Origin: Coprococcus sp.
GTDB lineage: Bacteria; Bacillota; Clostridia; Lachnospirales; Lachnospiraceae
Length of the DNA stretch: 40,373 bases
Direction of reading: 5' to 3'
Assembly: GCA_016296785.1 (NCBI GenBank)
Contig: JAEDHX010000008.1
Location: forward strand, 1 to 40,373
Shown here: in pieces, positions 32,956-40,373 of the stretch
How the letters are laid out: every line of letters begins with the position of its first letter
Numbering within the stretch: the first letter of the stretch is position 1
The notes under the pieces: model-generated
What the model was told of the DNA's origin: nothing
The model's database searches: none
The model's input: only the letters and a program-made list of their open reading frames with translations
Translations under genes and position numbers: made by a program

Positions 32956-34338
32956 TTATTTTTTTACCAATTCGTTGCCGATAGAATCGACATTTCCGGC
33001 ACCCATAGTTATCAACAAATCATTTTTTTTGCAATTTTTCAAAAGGTAGTTTTCTATGTCATTAAATGATGGAAGATAGAATGCATCTGTACCAAATGCT
33101 GCAATCTTGTCAGCCAAATCCTTCGATGATACAAGACCATTATCCTTCTCTCTTGCAGCATATATATCTGCAATAATAACATGGTCGCAGACCTTTAATG
33201 CATTAGCGAATTCGTCAAGTAATGCATATGTTCTAGTATATGTATGTGGCTGGAATACACACCAAAGCTCATTGTATTCAGTATTCTTAGCAGCCGCAAG
33301 TGTTGCTGCAATCTCAGTTGGATGATGAGCATAATCATCCATAACCTTAACATTATCAAGAATGGTTCCTTTATATTGGAAGCGTCTGTCTGCGCCCTTG
33401 CATGATAAAAGACCGGCCTTTATTGCATCCATAGGAATTCCCAGCTCAAGTGCTACAGCAATTGCTGATAAAGAATTATATACATTATGCTTACCAAATA
33501 CATTAAGTGTGATATCAGTTATTTCCTTTCCATCAATAACTAATGTGTATGTTGGATGACCGAATGCATCAAAGCTGATGTTAGACGCAGAATAATTGTT
33601 AGTTGCTGCTTCGCCAAAGGTTACAATGCGGCAGTCAAGGTCTCTGGTTACGGTATCAAAGTAGTCCATGTCACCATTTACAACTACAAGACCTGAAGAA
33701 GGTGTTTTTGTTGCAAATGTATGAAAGGATTCAGCAATCTCTTCTATACCGCTAAAGAAATCAAGATGGTCAGCATCAACATTAAGAATAATGCTTATCT
33801 GAGGACTGAAGGCATGGAAGCTGTTTGTATATTCGCAGGCTTCTGTAACAAAATATTCGGATTTTCCTACTCGGATGTTGCCACCTATGGCATCAATCAT
33901 TCCACCTACTGATATAGTAGGGTCGAGGTCGCCTTCGAGTAATATATATGAAAGCATTGATGTAGTGGTTGTCTTTCCATGTGTTCCGCTTACTGCAACA
34001 GAGTATTTGTAGTTTGCCATTATCTGACCAAGAAGCTGGGCTCTTGTAAGCATAGGAATTCCCTTTTGCTTTGCAGCGGCAAATTCTTCGTTATCCTCGT
34101 GAATAGCTGCAGTATAGATAATAAGGTCAATGTCGTCAGTAATATTAGTAGCTCGCTGACCAATATTTATTAGTGCTCCCATATCAAAGAGCTGGTCAGT
34201 TATTTCTGATGCCTTCATATCTGAACCTGTTACCTTGAAGCCTTCCTTAATTAGTATCTCGGCTAGTCCGCTCATGCTTATTCCGCCGATTCCTATAAAA
34301 TGAACATTTATCGGATTATTAAAATCAATTTTATACAT
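32956..34338 (-). CDS. murC: UDP-N-acetylmuramate--L-alanine ligase
   Basis: 460 residues, usual length. Adds L-Ala to UDP-MurNAc in cytoplasmic peptidoglycan synthesis. Shows the N-terminal Rossmann motif HFIGIGGISMSGLAEIL, ATP-binding GTHGKTTTTSM (about 115-125), EACEYTNSFHAFSP, NVDADHLDFF and C-terminal DDYAHHPTEIAATL with QPHTYTRT. ATG 34338 has AGGAAGGCG upstream; an in-frame ATG 48 nt earlier lacks a site. Monocistronic, with its own promoter and terminator. Confidence 0.96.
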   Translation of the reverse strand: MYKIDFNNPINVHFIGIGGISMSGLAEILIKEGFKVTGSDMKASEITDQLFDMGALINIGQRATNITDDIDLIIYTAAIHEDNEEFAAAKQKGIPMLTRAQLLGQIMANYKYSVAVSGTHGKTTTTSMLSYILLEGDLDPTISVGGMIDAIGGNIRVGKSEYFVTEACEYTNSFHAFSPQISIILNVDADHLDFFSGIEEIAESFHTFATKTPSSGLVVVNGDMDYFDTVTRDLDCRIVTFGEAATNNYSASNISFDAFGHPTYTLVIDGKEITDITLNVFGKHNVYNSLSAIAVALELGIPMDAIKAGLLSCKGADRRFQYKGTILDNVKVMDDYAHHPTEIAATLAAAKNTEYNELWCVFQPHTYTRTYALLDEFANALKVCDHVIIADIYAAREKDNGLVSSKDLADKIAAFGTDAFYLPSFNDIENYLLKNCKKNDLLITMGAGNVDSIGNELVKK

Positions 34339-34413
34339 TTGTATATCGCCTTCCTGAAATATATTTGTCTCGTAATGTGAATACATTAATTATTCAATCA
34401 AAATTCGTTCTTA

Positions 34414-34441
34414 ATTATATCATAATCAAATAAAAAGTAAA
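34414..34441 (-). promoter_or_regulatory. promoter of murC
   Basis: Minus strand: TTTACT (34441-34436), 16-nt spacer, TATAAT (34419-34414). Confidence 0.6.
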
Positions 34442-34578
34442 ACAGTGTAGCATGAAAGTTAAATCGACATCTTTTTGCTAAAATACTGGAAATATTCGAA
34501 GAAAGAATTTACAATAGAGAAAGATTTACTAGTATGAATCAGAACGAGTGCTTAAATTCTTGAATTGGAGGATGCAGT

Positions 34579-35793
34579 ATGGCATATAACAGGCTGTCAA
34601 AGGAGCTTCAAAACAGAATACTTGAGGATCGTGAAAAACATTTTGTTAATCCCTACAGATTTGATGATAGTAGTATAATAAGAAGAGATAACAATAGAGA
34701 TAAGGCTAATCTGTGGAGACCGGCATTTGTAAGAGATATTGAGAAGATAATTCATTTGCCATATTATAGCAGATATGCTGATAAGACGCAGGTGTTCTCT
34801 CTTGTTAAGAATGATGATATATCAAGACGTTCCTATCATGTTCAGCTGGTATCAAGAATTGCCAGGAATATAGGCGGTCTGTTAGGACTTAACACAGATT
34901 TGATTGAGGCAATTTCTCTTGGACATGATATTGGTCATACGCCATTTGGACATGCCGGAGAGCGAATACTAGATGAGCTTTTTTATGGAGAGACGGGAAG
35001 GTATTTTAATCATAATATTCAAAGTGCAAGAGTTCTTGACAGGATTGCTGACAGAAATATTAGTCTTCAGACACTTGATGGTATTATCTGCCATAATGGG
35101 GAGATTGAATGTCAGAAATACATGCCAAAGCCTATTAATTCTTTTGATGAGTATGATATTAAGGTGGAGGCCTGCTATAAGGATAGAAGTGAGATAGGAA
35201 GGCTTGTGCCGGGAACCCTAGAGGCGTGCGTAATGAGAATTTCTGATATAATTGCTTATCTTGGTAAGGACAGGCAGGATGCAATGAGGCTTGGAATGCT
35301 TGATGAGGAGGCTATGTTCTCTGGTGACAATATGGGCACTATGAATGCTGAGATTATTAATAACCTTATTGTTAATATAATTGAAAACAGCTATGGTAAA
35401 GATTATATTAAAATGGATGAAGAATATTTCAATGAGCTTGCAAAGGCAAAAAAAGAGAATTATCAGGCTATATACTGTACGGATGCGGCTGAAAAGGTTA
35501 TTAACGAAGAAATAAAGCCTATGACGGAACAGATTTATTATAAGCTGCTTTCTGATGTGAAGGCTCATGATGAAAGCTCAATCATATATAAGCATCATTT
35601 GAGTTTTGTCAAAAAGGATTTAAACAGGTATAATGATGATAGTGAAAAGTGGCAGGAGTATCTTGCAACTGAGCCTAACCAGATTGTGGTAGATTATATT
35701 GCCAGTATGACAGATGATTATTTTGTGGATTTATACGGCTATCTGTTTCCGGAGGGCAAGTATAAGGTAAGATATATTGGCTATTTTGAATAG
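34579..35793 (+). CDS. dgt: dGTPase-like HD-domain triphosphohydrolase
   Basis: 404 residues. HD superfamily of deoxynucleoside triphosphate triphosphohydrolases (dNTP to nucleoside plus triphosphate), lowering dNTP pools. Metal motifs: His87 in SRRSYHVQLVSRIARNIGG, His116-Asp117 in SLGHDIGHTPFGHAGE, and a later Asp in MRISDIIAYLGKD. TTGGAGGATGC precedes ATG 34579. Two small proteins and a hydrogenase-like protein follow with 36-66-nt gaps and no terminator until 37923, suggesting a four-gene operon. Substrate preference cannot be told. Confidence 0.88.
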   Translation: MAYNRLSKELQNRILEDREKHFVNPYRFDDSSIIRRDNNRDKANLWRPAFVRDIEKIIHLPYYSRYADKTQVFSLVKNDDISRRSYHVQLVSRIARNIGGLLGLNTDLIEAISLGHDIGHTPFGHAGERILDELFYGETGRYFNHNIQSARVLDRIADRNISLQTLDGIICHNGEIECQKYMPKPINSFDEYDIKVEACYKDRSEIGRLVPGTLEACVMRISDIIAYLGKDRQDAMRLGMLDEEAMFSGDNMGTMNAEIINNLIVNIIENSYGKDYIKMDEEYFNELAKAKKENYQAIYCTDAAEKVINEEIKPMTEQIYYKLLSDVKAHDESSIIYKHHLSFVKKDLNRYNDDSEKWQEYLATEPNQIVVDYIASMTDDYFVDLYGYLFPEGKYKVRYIGYFE

Positions 35794-35829
35794 ATAATAT
35801 AAAATATTTTCAAGAGGAGGATACGATTT

Positions 35830-36036
35830 ATGAATGAACCGCAGGGAAAGGATATTAGAAATATTGTTGAGATACTTGATAATTTTGCTGAGTCCGGTGA
35901 GGGACGTATGAAGATCAGGATGGCAGAGAATATGGAGCAGGAAACTACAAAGAAGGAATATCACCATGGACGCTGTGATGTGGGAAGTCCATGGGCATGC
36001 AATAATACTCTTGATGCACTTGATAAAGAGTATTAG
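35830..36036 (+). CDS. small protein of unknown function (68 residues)
   Basis: Very good ribosome site (AAGAGGAGG, 35812-35820). Hydrophilic, helical N-terminal half (DIRNIVEILDNFAESGEGRM), then KKEYHHGRCDVGSPWACNNT with two Cys and two His that could bind metal or form a disulfide. No membrane or signal segment. I do not recognise the family. It lies between dgt and a zinc-ribbon protein. Confidence 0.6.
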   Translation: MNEPQGKDIRNIVEILDNFAESGEGRMKIRMAENMEQETTKKEYHHGRCDVGSPWACNNTLDALDKEY

Positions 36037-36090
36037 AGGCTACCGGTTTGAAGCAATATGTACTGCTATTAATTAATGAGGAGAATGTAT

Positions 36091-36360
36091 ATGTTTTATG
36101 TACCTGATGGAACAACGAAATGTGGATATTATGAATGCGAGAAATGCGGAACAAGATTTCTTGATTTGTCAAATGATGAATATATAGAATGCATTGACTG
36201 CGGGTTTGAGCCTGATCTTGAAATAGGCCCTGATGAGGTTATGGAAGATAGCCGGAAGACGGCTAAGCTTATATCAGTTATTGAAGGAGAAGAAGAAGTC
36301 GAGAAGATGGATTCTTTGTTAAGCCTTGCGATAACAGGTGGAGATTATAACTGGATATAA
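36091..36360 (+). CDS. small zinc-ribbon protein (89 residues)
   Basis: N-terminal CGYYECEKCGTRF and, ~25 residues later, CIDCG: two CxxC knuckles of a rubredoxin/zinc-ribbon-like fold (about residues 10-45). The C-terminal tail is acidic and helical. ATG 36091 has TGAGGAGA (36077-36084) at 7 nt. Directly upstream of the hydrogenase-like gene (66 nt), so it might serve redox or metal handling there, but this is only context. Confidence 0.65.
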   Translation: MFYVPDGTTKCGYYECEKCGTRFLDLSNDEYIECIDCGFEPDLEIGPDEVMEDSRKTAKLISVIEGEEEVEKMDSLLSLAITGGDYNWI

Positions 36361-36426
36361 GATAATATCAGGTAATGAAATGGTATACCGGTTTGTTTTA
36401 AATAATAGAAATGGAGAGAATACGTC

Positions 36427-37878
36427 ATGATAACAAATGATGCAACATTACTAAAGGTAAAGCATGAGGTTTTGTATGAGGTTGCAAAGCTTGCATATGA
36501 AGGAAAGCTGGAGGAAGAGAGAGACAATCTTCCTTATAAGATGGTTCCGGGACCTCAGCCGGCATTTAGGTGCTGTATATATAGGGAAAGAGAAGTAATT
36601 CGTCAGAGAATTCGTCTTGCAGAAGGAAAGGCGCCGGGTACAGAGGATGATGGTAATATTGTCCAGGTTATTAATTCGGCATGTGAGGGTTGCCCTATCT
36701 CCAGATATGTAGTTACTGATAACTGTCAGAAATGTATGGGCAAGGCTTGTCAGCAGGCATGCCGTTTTGGAGCAATAAGTATGGGAAGGGATAAATCCTA
36801 CATAGATCCTTCAAAGTGTAAGGAGTGTGGTCAGTGTGCCAAGTCATGTCCATATAATGCAATCGCTGATCTTATGAGACCGTGCATTAAGAGCTGCCCT
36901 GTTGGAGCAATATCAGTTGCAGAAAATGGTACAGGTATAGCAGTTATTGATGAGGGCAAATGTATTTCTTGTGGGGCATGTATTCACAAGTGCCCATTTG
37001 GTGCAATAGGCTCGAAGACATATATTGTAGATATTATTAAGGAAATGAATGCAGGTAAAAAGGTATTTGCAATGTTTGCACCTGCAACATTTGGCCAGTT
37101 TGGTCCTGATATTACAATGGCAAGTTGGAGAACTGCGATGAAGAAAATAGGCTTTTATGATGCAGTCGATGTAGGACTTGGCGGTGATATGACAGCGATG
37201 GCTGAAGCTAAGGAGTGGATTGAGGCTAAAAAACAGGGGATTAAGAAGACAACTTCTTGTTGTCCGTCCTTTAAGAGGCTTGTTGAAAAGCATTTTCCTG
37301 AGCTTTCCGACAGAATATCTGACACAGTATCACCTATGTGTGCTGTATCAAGGTACATAAAGAATAAATATGAGGACGCTATTACAGTATTTATTGGACC
37401 TTGCATAGGTAAGAAGGCTGAGTCAGCATCGGGAGATTCGAATACGGCAGACTATGCGTTAACTTATGGCGAGATTAGAGCAATGCTTCGTGCAAAGGAT
37501 GTTAAGCTTGAACCGGAGGTCGAGGATAATGACCAGTCATCAATATTTGGAAAGAGATTTGCTAATGCCGGAGGCGTTACTGAAGCAGTACTTGAGAGTA
37601 TGAAGGAAATGGGTTATTTCGATGAAGTAAGTGTATGTAAATGCGATGGCGTTGAAGAATGCAAGAAGATGCTTACACTTATGAAGTTTAATCGCTTTCA
37701 GGAGGATTTCATGGAGGGCATGGCTTGCGTGGGCGGCTGTGTTGGCGGACCTTCAAGACATCGTGACCCACAGCTTGCTATGAGAGACAGAAAGGCAGTG
37801 CTTGATAATTCGACAGATATTAACATTACAGATAATCTGAAAAAACAAAGTGCTGATAAGGTCTTTATGAACAGATAG
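36427..37878 (+). CDS. [FeFe]-hydrogenase-like protein with ferredoxin domains (group B-like)
   Basis: 483 residues. N-terminal ~90-residue helical domain, then Cys-rich [4Fe-4S] motifs (CEGCPISRY...CQKCMGKACQQAC, CKECGQCAKSCP, CISCGACIHKCP), then the H-cluster domain. L1 is TSCCPSF (Cys278, Cys279), L2 GPCIGKKAE (Cys326), L3 EGMACVGGCVGG (Cys434, Cys438). All H-cluster ligand Cys are present; L1 has Phe where classical catalytic enzymes have Trp, and L2 reads GPC rather than MPC, features I associate with group B enzymes. It could make H2 or act in redox sensing. Maturases HydEFG are not in the window. ATG 36427 has GGAGAG upstream. Confidence 0.85.
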   Translation: MITNDATLLKVKHEVLYEVAKLAYEGKLEEERDNLPYKMVPGPQPAFRCCIYREREVIRQRIRLAEGKAPGTEDDGNIVQVINSACEGCPISRYVVTDNCQKCMGKACQQACRFGAISMGRDKSYIDPSKCKECGQCAKSCPYNAIADLMRPCIKSCPVGAISVAENGTGIAVIDEGKCISCGACIHKCPFGAIGSKTYIVDIIKEMNAGKKVFAMFAPATFGQFGPDITMASWRTAMKKIGFYDAVDVGLGGDMTAMAEAKEWIEAKKQGIKKTTSCCPSFKRLVEKHFPELSDRISDTVSPMCAVSRYIKNKYEDAITVFIGPCIGKKAESASGDSNTADYALTYGEIRAMLRAKDVKLEPEVEDNDQSSIFGKRFANAGGVTEAVLESMKEMGYFDEVSVCKCDGVEECKKMLTLMKFNRFQEDFMEGMACVGGCVGGPSRHRDPQLAMRDRKAVLDNSTDINITDNLKKQSADKVFMNR

Positions 37879-37922
37879 TGCAGTAGCATTAGGGGAAGAA
37901 GATTATTTCCTTATGATATATT

Positions 37923-37964
37923 AGACAGCTATTTTTCTTAATCAGAAAAGTGGCTGTCTTTTTT
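37923..37964 (+). terminator. intrinsic terminator of the dgt-hydrogenase operon
   Basis: AGACAGC (37923-37929) pairs with GCTGTCT (37953-37959), followed by TTTTT. Confidence 0.8.
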
Positions 37965-38000
37965 GAAAATAATGGCATACAAACGCTATATAAAAAAGTA

Positions 38001-38054
38001 TTGACAGTGAGTGAAAATGTGATAGTATATCAAATGTAGTAATGAAAACTACAT
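38001..38054 (+). promoter_or_regulatory. promoter and start-site hairpin of the acyl-CoA ligase gene
   Basis: TTGACA 38001-38006, 16-nt spacer, TAGTAT 38023-38028. The start (~38035) coincides with a 7-bp hairpin ATGTAGT/ACTACAT (38034-38040 with 38048-38054), a possible operator or 5' stabiliser. The untranslated leader is long, about 147 nt; I recognise no riboswitch in it. Confidence 0.55.
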
Positions 38055-38181
38055 GCACTGTTATTTGAAAACATTATTTAGGGTTTAGATTAATGCGTGT
38101 GCAACTTATTAATATTATATTATGATTATTTTTCCCAGTTTTGGTTATATAAATATACATAAACACGGAGGATTTATTAAA

Positions 38182-39855
38182 ATGGCTATTGAGCTTAGAC
38201 CGGAAGAAGGAATTGCAGGGCGTTTTGTAAAAACAGCATTAGATGAGAATGGAGTACTTAGCAAGATTGAATTTACAAACGATGATACATTTAATTTTGC
38301 TTATGATGTAATGGATGCACTTGCAGAAAAGACACCTGATAAAATAGCACTCATCTATGTATCTAGGGACAAGGAAGAGAAGTCTTTTACATTTAAGGAG
38401 ATTAAGGAGTATTCTAACAGAGCGGCAAACTATTATAAGAGCCTTGGAATTAATAAAGGCGACAAGGTTATGCTTGTACTTAAGAGACATTACCAGTACT
38501 GGTTTACAATGCTTGCACTTCATAAAATAGGTGCAGTTGCAATACCGGCAACGAATATTTTGAAAGCAACTGACTACAAGTACAGGATTGATGCAGCTGA
38601 TGTTAAGGCTGTTGTTTGTACTAGTGATGATAAGATTGCTGAAGCAATTGATTCAATAGATACAGACGGAAACCTTATTAAGGTTATTGTTAATTCAGAC
38701 CGCGAGGGGTGGAACAGCTTCGACAGCGGTATTATGAACTGTAGTAAAGAATTTCCAAGACCGACAGGTGAGGATGCCGTATATGCCCATGATACCTTAT
38801 TTGTAATGTTTACCTCAGGCACTACTGAGCATCCAAAGATGGTTGCACATAATCATCTTTATCCGCTTGGTCATTATATTACTGCAAAGTACTGGCATTG
38901 CAATAAGCCGGATGGTATTCATCTTACTGTGTCAGATACAGGATGGGGCAAGGCTCTTTGGGGCAAGCTGTATGGACAGTGGCTCTGTGAGACATGTATA
39001 TTTGTATACGATTTTGATACCTTTAGCGCTGATAATATATTTAAGCTTATTGAGCAGTATCATATCACAACATTCTGTGCACCACCTACATTATACAGAA
39101 TACTAATCCGTATGGATATGAGCAAATATGATTTGTCATCACTTGAGTATTGCACAACTGCCGGTGAGGCACTTAACCCTGAGGTATTTGATGTATTTAA
39201 GGAGAAAACAGGATTTTCCATTTATGAGGGCTTTGGTCAGACAGAGACAACACTTACTATAGGTAATCTTCAAAATACCATTCCAAGACCGGGCTCTATG
39301 GGTAAGGCAAGTCCTATGTATGATGTCAGAATATTAAAGGCGGATGGAACATTTGCAGCTCCCGGTGAGACAGGAGAGATAGTAATCAATATTGAAGATG
39401 GTGAGCCTTATGGTTTGTTCATGGAATATTATAAGGATTCAGAGAGAACAAATGAAGTTAAGAAGGATGGCTATTATCATACAGGCGATACAGCATATAT
39501 GGATGAAGACGGATATTTCTGGTTTGTTGGTCGTGTTGACGACATTATTAAGGTTGCAGGCTACAGAGTAGGACCATTTGAAATCGAAAATGAAATTATG
39601 AGAATTCCATATGTACTTGAATGTGCAGTTACTTCAGTTCCTGATTCAACAAGAGGTCAGGCAATTAAAGCTACTATTGTTCTTACTGAGGGTACTGTTG
39701 GAGATGAGAATCTTAAGAAAGAGCTTAAAAGATACTTCAAGCAGAATATTGCCAGCTATAAGAGACCGCGAGTTATAGAATTTGTTGATGAGATGCCAAA
39801 GACAATAAGCGGTAAGGTAAGACGTGTTGAAATAAAAGAGAAGGACTGGAAATAA
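38182..39855 (+). CDS. AMP-forming acyl-CoA synthetase
   Basis: 557 residues of the ANL (acyl-adenylate) superfamily: ATP plus carboxylic acid plus CoA gives acyl-CoA, AMP and PPi. P-loop-like MFTSGTTEHPKMVAH (about 208-222; the usual G-x-PK is EHPK), adenylation motif YEGFGQTETTLT, hinge Asp in YHTGDTAYMDEDGYFWFVGR, and C-terminal KTISGKVRRVE with the catalytic Lys. The pattern suggests the medium-chain/acetyl (ACSM-like) group. ATG 38182 follows CGGAGGA; the 20-codon upstream extension has no site. Followed after 3 nt by a thioesterase, suggesting control of one acyl-CoA pool. Confidence 0.9.
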   Translation: MAIELRPEEGIAGRFVKTALDENGVLSKIEFTNDDTFNFAYDVMDALAEKTPDKIALIYVSRDKEEKSFTFKEIKEYSNRAANYYKSLGINKGDKVMLVLKRHYQYWFTMLALHKIGAVAIPATNILKATDYKYRIDAADVKAVVCTSDDKIAEAIDSIDTDGNLIKVIVNSDREGWNSFDSGIMNCSKEFPRPTGEDAVYAHDTLFVMFTSGTTEHPKMVAHNHLYPLGHYITAKYWHCNKPDGIHLTVSDTGWGKALWGKLYGQWLCETCIFVYDFDTFSADNIFKLIEQYHITTFCAPPTLYRILIRMDMSKYDLSSLEYCTTAGEALNPEVFDVFKEKTGFSIYEGFGQTETTLTIGNLQNTIPRPGSMGKASPMYDVRILKADGTFAAPGETGEIVINIEDGEPYGLFMEYYKDSERTNEVKKDGYYHTGDTAYMDEDGYFWFVGRVDDIIKVAGYRVGPFEIENEIMRIPYVLECAVTSVPDSTRGQAIKATIVLTEGTVGDENLKKELKRYFKQNIASYKRPRVIEFVDEMPKTISGKVRRVEIKEKDWK

Positions 39856-39858
39856 GAT

Positions 39859-40284
39859 ATGGATATAAACGAAATAAAACCATATGAAAGATCAGTTTTC
39901 TATTATGAAACTGACAGAATGGGAATAGTTCATCATTCAAATTATATACGTTGGATGGAAGAAGCAAGAATAGACTGGATGGATCAGATTGGCTGGAATT
40001 ACAAAACCATAGAAGATGACGGTATTATAATTCCCGTACTATCCGCAGGAGCAGAGTACAAAACAATGTGCCGCTTCGGAGATACAGTAGACATCCATGT
40101 TAAGCTTACAGAATACACAGGTGTAAGAGTAGGCTTTTCATATGAAATTATTAACAAGGCCACAGGCGAGCTCCACTGTATAGGAAAGACCTCACATTGC
40201 CTGCTTAATGACAAAAACAAACTTCTCTTCGTAAGAAAAGTATATCCCGAAAAGGATATCTTATTTAAACAACTGCTTGAATAA
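39859..40284 (+). CDS. hotdog-fold acyl-CoA thioesterase (4HBT family)
   Basis: 141 residues, standard length. The 4-hydroxybenzoyl-CoA thioesterase signature ETDRMGIVHHSNYIRWMEEAR carries the catalytic acid Asp19. It hydrolyses acyl-CoA to free acid and CoA. Starts 3 nt after the ligase stop, with GGAAATAAGAT giving a weak ribosome site, so it is likely translationally coupled. Ligase plus thioesterase in one transcript could be a salvage/editing pair (inference). Its 3' third has more C-ending codons than the upstream gene, and a palindromic repeat begins right after the stop. Confidence 0.88.
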   Translation: MDINEIKPYERSVFYYETDRMGIVHHSNYIRWMEEARIDWMDQIGWNYKTIEDDGIIIPVLSAGAEYKTMCRFGDTVDIHVKLTEYTGVRVGFSYEIINKATGELHCIGKTSHCLLNDKNKLLFVRKVYPEKDILFKQLLE

Positions 40285-40289
40285 AATTC

Positions 40290-40373
40290 GCCACGGGGAC
40301 AGGTCCCTTGGCAAAAAATTAGCCACGGGGACAGGTCCCTTGGTCAAAAAATAGCACTGGACTGGGACCAGTC
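40290..40373. repeat. tandem GGGACAGGTCCC palindromic repeats at window end
   Basis: Two direct copies of GCCACGGGGACAGGTCCCTTGG (from 40290 and 40322) separated by CAAAAAATTA, then a related ACTGG-ACTGGGA-CCAGT hairpin (40356-40372) cut by the window edge. Same family as 432-490 and 21061-21125. Confidence 0.75.

Overview
The window is AT-rich Firmicute DNA, most likely from a spore-forming or formerly spore-forming member of the Lachnospiraceae. The evidence is an intact SpoIIID, a T-box riboswitch, strict-anaerobe enzymes (indolepyruvate:ferredoxin oxidoreductase, flavodiiron protein, an [FeFe]-hydrogenase-type protein) and Gram-positive helicase-loading proteins of the DnaD/DnaI type. Genus cannot be read from the sequence. 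I found no rRNA, tRNA, CRISPR array, phage or transposase gene.

Layout. 1-603 has no gene; it holds a long imperfect palindrome (MITE-like) and GC-rich GGGACAGGTCCC-type hairpins. 604-4365 carries a fused ABC exporter and a glycerol-1-phosphate dehydrogenase. 4421-11180 is a three-gene MukBEF/Wadjet-like SMC operon (jetA, jetB, jetC) with no JetD nuclease anywhere in the window. A candidate ~90-nt sRNA with its own promoter and terminator follows. An alanine-type aminotransferase on the minus strand is controlled by a T-box leader whose specifier reads GCA (Ala). Diverging from the T-box is a ~560-nt transcript with a perfect sigma-A promoter, a long-range closing helix, a tiny Cys-rich ORF and an intrinsic terminator, which I take as a candidate large structured RNA. 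Malic enzyme follows.

15320-17777 looks like one operon: XRE regulator, LytTR response regulator, short GHKL sensor kinase, PAP2 phosphatase. A second candidate sRNA lies at about 17906-18255. Next come an unrecognised minus-strand protein, an XRE protein, a flavodiiron protein, SpoIIID, another XRE protein, iorAB, a small secreted protein resembling the end of an M14 peptidase, a YhaO/YhaN-like (SbcDC-like) pair and an alpha/beta hydrolase.

The minus-strand block 29245-34338 encodes a long PRPP synthase, a DnaI/DnaC-like loader, a DnaD-domain protein and MurC. The dnaD-murC gap carries two tandem pairs of DnaA-box-like 9-mers around an AT-rich segment. The plus strand then resumes with a dGTPase-like HD hydrolase, two small proteins and an [FeFe]-hydrogenase-like protein, followed by an AMP-forming acyl-CoA ligase with a 4HBT thioesterase. 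The window ends in more GGGACAGGTCCC repeats.

Most of this is core metabolism. The parts worth a second look are the JetD-less SMC operon, the candidate RNAs, the DnaA-box cluster, the palindromic repeat family, and a shift to C-ending codons at the 3' ends of several genes that sit beside hairpins.
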